Source: UBA6624 sp964517115 [NCBI: uncultured bacterium]
GTDB lineage: Bacteria; UBP7; UBA6624
Length of the DNA stretch: 8,249 bases
Reading direction: 5' to 3'
Assembly: GCA_964517115.1 (NCBI GenBank)
Contig: CAZFBE010000023.1
Span: 6,728-14,976, forward strand
Shown here in pieces: positions 1 to 5,669 of the stretch (positions are counted from its first letter, which is position 1; every line of letters begins with the position of its first letter). Below the pieces are notes generated by a model. It saw only the letters and a list, made by a program, of their open reading frames with translations. It did no database searches and was not told the DNA's origin. A program made the translations under genes and the position numbers.

Positions 1-608
1 CCTCTTCCTCCAGGAACAGATCCTTCTACAGCAACTATTCCATTTTCCATATCCCAATCAATGATTTGAGAATTTCTTTGGACATTAATAAAATTTCCAT
101 ACCTTCCAGGCATTTTTTGACCTGGGAAAATTCTTGCAGGACCCATTGCTCCTGCTGATAGAGGTCTTCTTGAAACACCTCTAGCACCATGAGAACTTGC
201 CCCACCTTTGAAATTATGCCTTTTCATAACACCCGTAAAACCTTTTCCCTTTGACCTTCCAATCACTGTTACCATCTCTCCCACATGGAGATAATTTGAA
301 ACATCTTGGCCTAAGTTGAACCCTGAAGAATCATCAACCCTAACCTCGGTTAAGTTTTTATAGCCTTCTTTTGAATTCTTTATAGCTTCTTTCTGGTGTC
401 CCAAGTCAGGCTTATTCATTGCCTCAACTGATGAAGATTCATAACCAACCTGAACAGCTTCATAACCATCATTGTCAATTGTCTTTTTGCAAATGACTTT
501 TGAAGGAATCATTTCTAACAGAGTTACGCCATGGCGAGATCCAGAATCTCCATTGATGGTTGTCATTCCCATTTTTTTTGCAGCAACAAACAACCTTGAA
601 GTTTTCAT
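1..608 (-). CDS. rplC: 50S ribosomal protein L3, 3' end beyond the left edge
   Basis: L3 is an early-assembly protein of the large subunit that binds 23S rRNA near the peptidyl transferase centre. Reading from the ATG at 608-606, 202 codons are open up to the edge. Recognisable L3 blocks are KKMGMT (residues 11-16), NDGYEAVQVG (46-55), GRSKGKGFTGVMKRHNF (117-133), SHGARG (139-144) and RIFPGQKMPGRYGN (159-172), which is the usual order. About 200-220 residues are normal, so little is missing. The start overlaps the rpsJ stop as ATGA (608-605). No clear Shine-Dalgarno precedes it, so translation is probably coupled to rpsJ. At the position matching E. coli Gln150, the methylated residue in the central loop, this protein has Met155, and the loop is one residue shorter. 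The identification is secure. It is cut by the window and is not broken. Confidence 0.97.
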   Translation of the reverse strand, partial: MKTSRLFVAAKKMGMTTINGDSGSRHGVTLLEMIPSKVICKKTIDNDGYEAVQVGYESSSVEAMNKPDLGHQKEAIKNSKEGYKNLTEVRVDDSSGFNLGQDVSNYLHVGEMVTVIGRSKGKGFTGVMKRHNFKGGASSHGARGVSRRPLSAGAMGPARIFPGQKMPGRYGNFINVQRNSQIIDWDMENGIVAVEGSVPGGR

Positions 609-922
609 CTTTTTACACTCACATGTATTCCTTCAGGAAAGCGCATATTTACTATCTCTGATAAATCATCTTGAACATAGTCACTGAATATAACAAGCCT
701 CTTGTGTACTCTTAACTCAAACTGTTCTCTTGAATCCTTGTCAACATGGACGCTCCTACAAATAGTAAATATCTTTTTTCTTGTTGGGAACGGCACGGGG
801 CCACTAACTGTTATGTTTTTCGTCTTAGCCATTCTTGTTAGTTCTCCAGCCCAATGATCTAAAAGCCTATAGTCATAAGACCTTAAAACCAATTTCAATG
901 AATTTTCTCCTTTAACAACCAT
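605..922 (-). CDS. rpsJ: 30S ribosomal protein S10 (NusE)
   Basis: S10 is a small-subunit head protein and, as NusE, a partner of NusB and NusG in transcription antitermination. Diagnostic blocks are SYDYRLLD (residues 15-22), GPVPFPTRKKIFTI (41-54), VHVDKDSREQFELRVHKRL (58-76) and a C-terminal GIHVSV strand. From ATG 922 it has 105 residues, close to the usual 100-105. It starts 5 bases after the rpsG stop and overlaps rplC by ATGA. The start is uncertain: no Shine-Dalgarno precedes ATG 922, while AAAGGAG at 913-907 lies 8 bases before an in-frame TTG at 898-896. That TTG would give 97 residues beginning MKLVLRSYD, right at the first conserved strand. The longer form is listed by default. 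Family assignment is secure; only the N-terminus is open. Confidence 0.96.
   Translation of the reverse strand: MVVKGENSLKLVLRSYDYRLLDHWAGELTRMAKTKNITVSGPVPFPTRKKIFTICRSVHVDKDSREQFELRVHKRLVIFSDYVQDDLSEIVNMRFPEGIHVSVKR
907..913 (-). promoter_or_regulatory. Shine-Dalgarno inside the 5' end of rpsJ, pointing to a TTG start
   Basis: AAAGGAG on the minus strand is followed after 8 bases by an in-frame TTG (898-896). It falls within codons 4-6 of the ATG-started rpsJ reading frame. ATG 922 itself has only an A/T-rich sequence upstream, overlapping the rpsG stop region. Other genes in this window use purine-rich sites 6-7 bases ahead of their starts, and ileS uses TTG, so this site may mark the real S10 start. 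A chance GGA-Glu codon pair (Lys-Gly-Glu) is the alternative. Confidence 0.5.
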
Positions 923-927
923 AACAA

Positions 928-1392
928 TTAAGCAAAATTAGCAAATGTTCTATTCGCTTCAGCCATTCTCAAAACGTCAGTCTTTTTCTTGTATGCTCCT
1001 CCCCTTTCATGATATGCGTCAATAATTTCTTGAGCCAACCTTTCAGCAAAACCCCTTTCTCTTCTTGACCTTGCATAAGTCACCAACCATCTGATAGCCA
1101 GTGACTTTTGCCTTCTTGGTCTAACTTCCACAGGAACCTGGAGGTTTGCTCCCCCTATCCTTTTGCTCTTAACTTCAACTTCAGGAGTTATGTTTTTTAT
1201 AGCCTTGTCCAAGACGCTCATAGGATCTTGTTCAGTTGTTTTTTTTACCTTATCAATCGCTGTGTAAACAAGCGTTTCGGCAACAGACATCTTTCCACCC
1301 TTCATCACTTTTCTTATGATTCTTGAAACATCTCTGCTTTGGTAAACAGTGTCTAAAGGAACAACTCTTGGAACAGCTTTATTTTTTCTCAT
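928..1392 (-). CDS. rpsG: 30S ribosomal protein S7
   Basis: S7 nucleates assembly of the small-subunit head on 16S rRNA and lines the exit-site mRNA channel. The 154-residue product matches the usual 155-156. Diagnostic stretches are IIRKVMKGGKMSVAETLVY (residues 25-43), the central GGANLQVPVEVRPRRQKSLAIRWL segment that forms the rRNA-binding beta-hairpin region, ARSRRERG (107-114), and the C-terminal RMAEANRTFAN. The ATG overlaps the rpsL stop by one base (TAATG, 1394-1390). Only a weak purine run precedes it, so reinitiation after rpsL is likely. In many bacteria fusA follows rpsG; here rpsJ follows after 5 bases. Nothing in the protein looks damaged. The identification is secure. Confidence 0.98.
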   Translation of the reverse strand: MRKNKAVPRVVPLDTVYQSRDVSRIIRKVMKGGKMSVAETLVYTAIDKVKKTTEQDPMSVLDKAIKNITPEVEVKSKRIGGANLQVPVEVRPRRQKSLAIRWLVTYARSRRERGFAERLAQEIIDAYHERGGAYKKKTDVLRMAEANRTFANFA

Positions 1393-1760
1393 TAGTCTTT
1401 CTTGGCTCCATACAAGCTTCTACTGCTTTTTCTTTTTGCAACACCTTCAGTGTCCCTTGTACCTCTAACGACTTTGTATCTGACACCTGGTAAATCCTTA
1501 GGTCTTCCACCCCTTATCAAAACAATGTGATGTTCCTGCAGGTTATGTCCTTCTCCAGGGATATAAGCTGTTAATTCGGCTCCGTTTGAGAGCCTAACTC
1601 TGCAAACTTTCCTCAAAGCAGAGTTTGGTTTTTTTGGAGTAACTGTCATGACACGCAAAACAACGCCTCTTTTGAAAGGGTTTCCCCCTAGCAAAGGAGC
1701 TCCTGAACGTCTCTTTAGTCTTTTCCTGTCTTTCCTAACTAATTGACTTATAGTTGGCAT
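1392..1760 (-). CDS. rpsL: 30S ribosomal protein S12
   Basis: S12 sits at the decoding centre and tunes translational accuracy; it is the classic streptomycin-resistance target. The product has 122 residues, normal for the short form (122-126). [12 protein letters not shown] (41-52) contains Lys43, and the [12 protein letters not shown] loop (84-95) contains Lys88. Both lysines are of the streptomycin-sensitive type in E. coli numbering with Met counted. Asp89, the residue methylthiolated by RimO in many bacteria, is present. Residue 87 is Pro where Val is usual in the GGRVKDLPG loop. The ATG at 1760-1758 has a good Shine-Dalgarno (GGAGG, 1772-1768) 7 bases upstream. A candidate promoter lies in the 87-bp gap after ileS. 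It is the first gene of the ribosomal-protein cluster. Confidence 0.98.
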   Translation of the reverse strand: MPTISQLVRKDRKRLKRRSGAPLLGGNPFKRGVVLRVMTVTPKKPNSALRKVCRVRLSNGAELTAYIPGEGHNLQEHHIVLIRGGRPKDLPGVRYKVVRGTRDTEGVAKRKSSRSLYGAKKD

Positions 1761-1767
1761 CTGCTAA

Positions 1768-1772
1768 CCTCC
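1768..1772 (-). promoter_or_regulatory. Shine-Dalgarno of rpsL
   Basis: GGAGG on the minus strand, extended to GGAGGTTAG, sits 7 bases before the rpsL ATG at 1760. It is the strongest ribosome binding site on the minus strand, as expected for the leading gene of a highly expressed ribosomal operon. Confidence 0.85.
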
Positions 1773-1780
1773 AAAAAAAA

Positions 1781-1790
1781 TGTGTACACA
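1781..1790. promoter_or_regulatory. Perfect 10-bp palindrome in the rpsL leader
   Basis: TGTGTACACA is a perfect dyad lying just downstream of the predicted transcription start (near 1791) and upstream of the rpsL Shine-Dalgarno. This is a plausible place for a repressor half-site pair. It could equally be a chance palindrome in A/T-rich leader DNA. No second copy is apparent in the window. Confidence 0.3.
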
Positions 1791-1797
1791 ATCCCTC

Positions 1798-1824
1798 ATT
1801 ATATTACAGGTTTTCAGGAAGCAA
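1798..1824 (-). promoter_or_regulatory. Candidate sigma70-type promoter for the rpsL ribosomal operon
   Basis: On the minus strand a perfect TATAAT lies at 1803-1798. TTGCTT, a partial match to TTGACA, lies at 1824-1819 with a 15-base spacer, shorter than the optimal 17. A start near 1791 would give a leader of about 30 bases that includes the rpsL Shine-Dalgarno. It lies in the only untranslated gap on the minus strand, between ileS and rpsL, which suits an independently driven ribosomal operon. The -10 is convincing; the -35 is weak. Confidence 0.6.
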
Positions 1825-1847
1825 GTATGAAAATGGATTTTTATATA

Positions 1848-4676
1848 TTAAATAGCGTTAATACAGCGTTTGCAGATTTTTTCATCATCATTTTCTTTAA
1901 CAAACAGCCAACATCTGGGACATTTGTTGAAACTTGACTTTGCTACAGAGATAACAATTTTCTCCTGCTTGTTTGAAAAAGGATGAATCTCATCTCTGTA
2001 TTCCTCTAGCAAGCCAACATCAACTCCACTCACATTAAATATTGCAGCAAGATGGTCTTTGCTTTTGTCAAGAAGCTCTTTTTCATCCTCTCCAACATAA
2101 CAACTGATCCAAGACTCTAAAGGCTGTCCAATTACTTCTTGGTCTTTTGCACTCTCTAAGGACTTCTGGACCTCTTTATTGATATCAAAAACAATATTAG
2201 ATATATAGTCTTCAGGATCTGAACTTACTAGGTTCTTGTGAGCAGGATTGAGATCAAGTAAATGAAGAGATGATGAAGATGAAGTTTTACTCTTCCAGGA
2301 ATGCCAAGCTTCCTCAGTTGTAAAAGGAAGAATTGGAGAAACCCACAACAGCATTCTTTCAAGGATAATTGAACTTACCTTGAGAGCAGCACTCCTTGAA
2401 TTGCTATTTTTCTTTTCAGCATAAACTCTGTCTTTTATTGCATTTAGGTAACCCGAAGAAAGTTCACCTACAAACAAGCCTATGTCTTCAGACAACCCAT
2501 GCAAATCATAAATATCAACAAAATTAGACCATTTTTCTTCACGTTTAAAAAGAGTTGCCAAAGCCCATTTGTCATAACTATTAAGAACAATGTCTTTAGG
2601 ATGATCAAAATCATTTAATATTCCAAGCAAAAACCTTATGGTGTTCCTTATCTTCCTGTATCTACCACTTACCTTTACCAAAACATCCTTTCCCGCTTTT
2701 ACAGGAGAAGAAAAATCAGCACTAACGGACCAAAGCCTCAATATATCAGCTCCTAAGTCATTACAAACAGCCAAGGGATCTACAACATTGCCAACACTCT
2801 TGCTCATCTTTAAACCTTTTTCATCAACAACAAAAGCGTGAGTCAAACAATTTTTGAAGGGGAGGGAATCTGTTCCTGAAACGGCAGGAATACATGAAAG
2901 CTGAAACCAACCCCTGTACTGATCATCTCCTTCAAGGTACAAGTCAGCTGGATAACTAAGGTTTCTAGCCATGACAACAGACCTATGACTTGAACCAGAT
3001 TCAAACCATACATCGAATATATCATTTAGTTTTTTCAGTTTTTTTCCTTTAAACTCTTTTGGCCTTATCGAATCAGGAACCAACTCTTCAGCACCATAAT
3101 CATCTTCAAACCAGATACCACTTCCTTTCTCTCTCACCAAGTCTCTTACATGGGAAACTGTTTTCGAATTACATAAAACTTCCCCTGTCTCAATATCCTC
3201 AAATGCGGGTATAGCTATACCCCAGTATCTTTGTCTACTTATGCACCAGTCAGGTCGTCCTTCAAGCATGTTGTTCATTCGAACTTCACCCCATTCTGGA
3301 ACCCATTTGCCTTTAGAAACACAAGACAAAACAGTTTCTCTCAATGTGCTTTTGCCTAAAGAATTGTCCATCTTGACAAACCATTGAGGCGTTGCCCTGT
3401 AGATGATTGGCTTTTTTGTTCTCCAGCAATGAGCAACACTATGAGTTATCATGCCAGTCCATAACAGTGTTTTCTTTCCTTTCAAAAAGTCAAGTATTTT
3501 TTCCTGCGCTTTGAAAACATTCATTCCGCAGATTTCTAAAATTTCTTTATTCAGTTTTTTTACACCAATCTCTTTTGAAAAAGCCTCTTCCTTATAGTAG
3601 TTACCTTTTGAATCAACAGGGCATATAACCTTTAACCCATGCTTGAGTGCAGCTGAAAAATCATCAGGACCATGGCCTGGAGCAGTATGAACAAGGCCAG
3701 TGCCATCCTCCATGCTTACGTAATCAGTGGCAACAACGACTCCTTCAGCATTCGCAAAAGGCACTTTGTACTTCATTTTCAATAATTCTTTTCCTTTAAT
3801 GCTTAAAATCTTTTTTCCAAATTCAATTTTTTCCTTCCAGCTTTCTTCAAGTTTTAAGCCCAAAACAATGAATCTTTTTCCGTAAGCATAAATTCCATAG
3901 TCTTCTTTTTCATTTATAGCCACCGCAACATTGCTTGGCAAGGTCCAAGGCGTTGTGGTCCAAATGGCTAAACCCAAGTCTCCAGAAATTTTGTCCTTTA
4001 TTTTCTTTGGAATGCTTGATTTTTTTACCTTGAAAAACACAGATATTGACGGATCTTCAACATCTTGATATTCAAGTTCAGCTTCAGCTAATGCTGATTC
4101 AGCAGCCCAGCTCCAATGAACTGGCTTTGAAGATCTTTCTACAAGCCCTTTTTCCAGCATCAACCTGAAAGTCTCAAGAACCCCGGCTTCATATTCTGGA
4201 TCCGTTGTAAGGTAAGGATTGTCCCATTCACCCAAAACGCCCAGTCTTTGGAATTGCCCTTTTTGCTTCTCCATATACTTCATTGCAAGGTAATAACATT
4301 TCATTCTGAATTTTTCAACAGTCATCTCTTCAGGGATTTTTCCACCCAAATTCTTTATGACCCTGTGCTCAACCGGCAATCCATGACAATCCCATCCAGG
4401 AATATAAGGTACCGAATAACCTTCCAGCCACTTGTACCTCATGACTATGTCCTTCAGGATTTTATTCATTGCCGTTCCGACATGTATGTCCCCATTTGCA
4501 TATGGTGGCCCATCATGCAAAACAAAAGACTGAGAATCCTTTCTGAGCTCGTTTCTTCTTGAATAAAGGTCTATGCCGTTCCAGAAATCGAGCCATCCTG
4601 GCTCTTTTTGTGCAAGCCCTGCGCGCATTGGGAAATCCGTTTCCGGAAGTATCAGTGTCTCTTTCCAGTCTTTCAA
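1848..4676 (-). CDS. ileS: Isoleucyl-tRNA synthetase, class I, zinc-knuckle type
   Basis: This cytoplasmic enzyme charges tRNA-Ile with isoleucine and hydrolyses mischarged Val-tRNA-Ile. The 942 residues match the usual length of about 940. In order: KETLILPETDFPMR (5-18); the HIGH-type signature in PPYANGDIHVGT (57-68), with Thr at its fourth position; PGWDCHGLP (93-101); the CP1 editing domain, about 160-425, with TTPWTLPSN (241-249) and TAPGHGPDDF (331-340); WCISRQRYWG (477-486); DVWFESGSS (555-563); KMSKS (623-627); an anticodon-binding domain; and a C-terminal zinc knuckle with Cys919, Cys922, Cys935 and Cys938. The start is TTG at 4676-4674: homologous sequence begins there and AGAGGA lies 6 bases upstream. 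The first internal Met (17) would delete the conserved N-terminus. It overlaps the reductase stop as TTGA. The intact zinc knuckle places it with the bacterial IleRS1 type. Confidence 0.98.
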   Translation of the reverse strand: MKDWKETLILPETDFPMRAGLAQKEPGWLDFWNGIDLYSRRNELRKDSQSFVLHDGPPYANGDIHVGTAMNKILKDIVMRYKWLEGYSVPYIPGWDCHGLPVEHRVIKNLGGKIPEEMTVEKFRMKCYYLAMKYMEKQKGQFQRLGVLGEWDNPYLTTDPEYEAGVLETFRLMLEKGLVERSSKPVHWSWAAESALAEAELEYQDVEDPSISVFFKVKKSSIPKKIKDKISGDLGLAIWTTTPWTLPSNVAVAINEKEDYGIYAYGKRFIVLGLKLEESWKEKIEFGKKILSIKGKELLKMKYKVPFANAEGVVVATDYVSMEDGTGLVHTAPGHGPDDFSAALKHGLKVICPVDSKGNYYKEEAFSKEIGVKKLNKEILEICGMNVFKAQEKILDFLKGKKTLLWTGMITHSVAHCWRTKKPIIYRATPQWFVKMDNSLGKSTLRETVLSCVSKGKWVPEWGEVRMNNMLEGRPDWCISRQRYWGIAIPAFEDIETGEVLCNSKTVSHVRDLVREKGSGIWFEDDYGAEELVPDSIRPKEFKGKKLKKLNDIFDVWFESGSSHRSVVMARNLSYPADLYLEGDDQYRGWFQLSCIPAVSGTDSLPFKNCLTHAFVVDEKGLKMSKSVGNVVDPLAVCNDLGADILRLWSVSADFSSPVKAGKDVLVKVSGRYRKIRNTIRFLLGILNDFDHPKDIVLNSYDKWALATLFKREEKWSNFVDIYDLHGLSEDIGLFVGELSSGYLNAIKDRVYAEKKNSNSRSAALKVSSIILERMLLWVSPILPFTTEEAWHSWKSKTSSSSSLHLLDLNPAHKNLVSSDPEDYISNIVFDINKEVQKSLESAKDQEVIGQPLESWISCYVGEDEKELLDKSKDHLAAIFNVSGVDVGLLEEYRDEIHPFSNKQEKIVISVAKSSFNKCPRCWLFVKENDDEKICKRCINAI

Positions 4677-5605
4677 AGGATATCCTCTATAAGTCTAATT
4701 GAATCTTGAGATAATTTTGAATCTAGAAAAGACAGGTTTTCCTTGAGTTGACTTAACCTTGTAGCTCCCACAATCGCACTGCTCACTTCTTTTTTCCTCA
4801 AAACCCAAGCCAAAGCTAATTGCGGTAAACTACAGCCAATACCCTTCGCAACTTCTTCAAGTTTATTTATTTTTTCAAAAGTTTCTTTGTTCATATAAGG
4901 ATCTAAAAACTCTGTGATCTCGGCTCTTGAACCTTTTGGAATTGAATCCATTTTGTACTTTCCACTAAGCATGCCTCCTGCCAATGGACTCCATACAGTC
5001 AAGCCCATTCCAAGCTTTGAAGCAGTAATCATCTGATCTTCCTCTATCTCCCTTTCAAGCATGTTGTACTGAGGTTGTTCAACTTGTGGAGGGTAGCCAT
5101 TGAATTCCTTCGCTATCAATGTTGCTTTATTTATCTGTTCAGAACTCCAAACACTTGTTCCCCAATAATGAATCATGCCACGACTAACAAGATCACTCAT
5201 AGCTCTCACTGTTTCTTCCAATGGGGTTTCTTCATCGTACCGATGACAAAAATAGATATCTAAATAATCTGTCTCCAACCTCTCTAAAGATTTTTCACAA
5301 GACTCCATAATGTGCTTTCTGTTCAAACCTCTATCGTTAACATTTTCAGACATTGTTCCAAAAACCTTGCTTGATATAACAAGGTCACTTCTTTTCATGC
5401 CCTTAATCGCCTTTCCTAAAACAAGCTCTGAACGACCTTGGGAATAAACATCCGCAGTATCAAAAAAGTTTATCCCATTCTCATACGCAAAATGAACACA
5501 TTCGATCGCAATCTTCTCATGAACCGAACCGCCTTGCGTTAACCAGCCTCCCAATGAAACGGAGGAAACCTTAAGCCCTGAATTTCCCAATCTTCTATAT
5601 TCCAT
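4673..5605 (-). CDS. Aldo/keto reductase, Kv-beta-like (AKR6/YghZ type)
   Basis: This is probably a cytoplasmic NADPH-dependent reductase of aldehydes or ketones. The 310-residue (beta/alpha)8 barrel is full length. The catalytic tetrad is complete: Asp49 and Tyr54 in FFDTADVYSQGRSE, Lys80 in VISSKVFG, and His121 in YFCHRYD. NADPH-binding segments are SPLAGGMLSGKY (206-217) and IVGATRLSQLKENL (278-291). From YRRLGNSGLKVS to the C-terminus it reads closer to the Kv channel beta subunit and YghZ families than to AKR1-AKR5. Nothing here suggests a channel partner; the resemblance is one of fold and family. It is the first gene of the minus-strand run, and its stop overlaps the ileS start, so ileS may be co-transcribed and coupled to it. 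Its own ATG lacks a Shine-Dalgarno. The substrate cannot be inferred. Confidence 0.93.
   Translation of the reverse strand: MEYRRLGNSGLKVSSVSLGGWLTQGGSVHEKIAIECVHFAYENGINFFDTADVYSQGRSELVLGKAIKGMKRSDLVISSKVFGTMSENVNDRGLNRKHIMESCEKSLERLETDYLDIYFCHRYDEETPLEETVRAMSDLVSRGMIHYWGTSVWSSEQINKATLIAKEFNGYPPQVEQPQYNMLEREIEEDQMITASKLGMGLTVWSPLAGGMLSGKYKMDSIPKGSRAEITEFLDPYMNKETFEKINKLEEVAKGIGCSLPQLALAWVLRKKEVSSAIVGATRLSQLKENLSFLDSKLSQDSIRLIEDIL
4683..4688 (-). promoter_or_regulatory. Shine-Dalgarno that fixes the ileS TTG start
   Basis: AGAGGA on the minus strand lies inside the last codons of the upstream reductase gene, 6 bases before the TTG at 4676. With the TTGA stop/start overlap it supports initiation at TTG. 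No in-frame ATG occurs until codon 17, well inside conserved IleRS sequence. Confidence 0.8.
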
Positions 5606-5612
5606 AAGTTGG

Positions 5613-5632
5613 AATCATAACAATATATGATT
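5613..5632. promoter_or_regulatory. Inverted repeat carrying TATGAT on both strands in the divergent promoter region
   Basis: AATCATA (5613-5619) and TATGATT (5626-5632) form a perfect 7-bp inverted repeat with a 6-base centre. Each arm contains a -10-like TATGAT, one reading toward the reductase and one (5626-5631) toward the phosphodiesterase. A plus-strand start near 5638 would give a leader of about 30 bases containing the Shine-Dalgarno at 5656. The arrangement suggests back-to-back promoters sharing one core, or an operator overlapping both. Confidence 0.4.
5614..5619 (-). promoter_or_regulatory. Candidate -10 element for the reductase-ileS unit
   Basis: TATGAT on the minus strand ends 8 bases before the reductase ATG at 5605. 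A start at the usual distance, near 5607, would leave only about two untranslated bases. No Shine-Dalgarno precedes the ATG, which fits a leaderless or nearly leaderless message. TATATT at 5627-5622 is an alternative -10 giving a leader of about 10 bases. No good -35 is seen. Confidence 0.4.
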
Positions 5633-5635
5633 ATG

Positions 5636-5654
5636 TTTCTTTCATAGAAAGAAA
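5636..5654. promoter_or_regulatory. Perfect 8-bp inverted repeat, candidate operator
   Basis: TTTCTTTC (5636-5643), a 3-base ATA centre, then GAAAGAAA (5647-5654) form a perfect dyad 15 bases ahead of the phosphodiesterase ATG and next to its Shine-Dalgarno. On the plus-strand transcript it would sit in the 5' leader. It could bind a dimeric regulator or form a weak A/U-rich hairpin near the ribosome site. Its low complexity (A/G runs) lowers confidence. Confidence 0.4.
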
Positions 5655-5655
5655 G

Positions 5656-5663
5656 AAGAGGAG
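5656..5663 (+). promoter_or_regulatory. Shine-Dalgarno of the phosphodiesterase gene
   Basis: AAGAGGAG lies 6 bases before the ATG at 5670. This strong site fixes the start of the phosphodiesterase just ahead of its short hydrophobic leader. Confidence 0.8.
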
Positions 5664-5669
5664 AAGAAA

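Noticed and set aside
472-687. 71-codon plus-strand open frame across the rplC-rpsJ junction
   Set aside because: It is antisense to two ribosomal protein genes with secure homology; there is no evidence of its own.
1811-1833. TTTTCA and TGAAAA arms as a terminator for ileS
   Set aside because: The stem is only 6 A/T-rich pairs with an 11-base loop and no following U-run on the minus strand. It also overlaps the candidate rpsL -35.
2262-2290. Short GATGAAG-type repeat and Ser run near the IleRS C-terminal region as a microsatellite or recombination site
   Set aside because: It is a brief Ser-rich linker (about five serines) inside an intact reading frame, with no dispersed copies seen in the window.
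4248-4562. 104-codon plus-strand open frame opposite the 5' part of ileS
   Set aside because: It lies wholly antisense to conserved IleRS sequence, has no ribosome site and its translation resembles no family; it is a shadow frame.
4673-5605. Kv channel beta subunit with an associated potassium channel
   Set aside because: The protein is Kv-beta-like in sequence, but no channel gene is nearby and bacterial members of this family act as stand-alone reductases.
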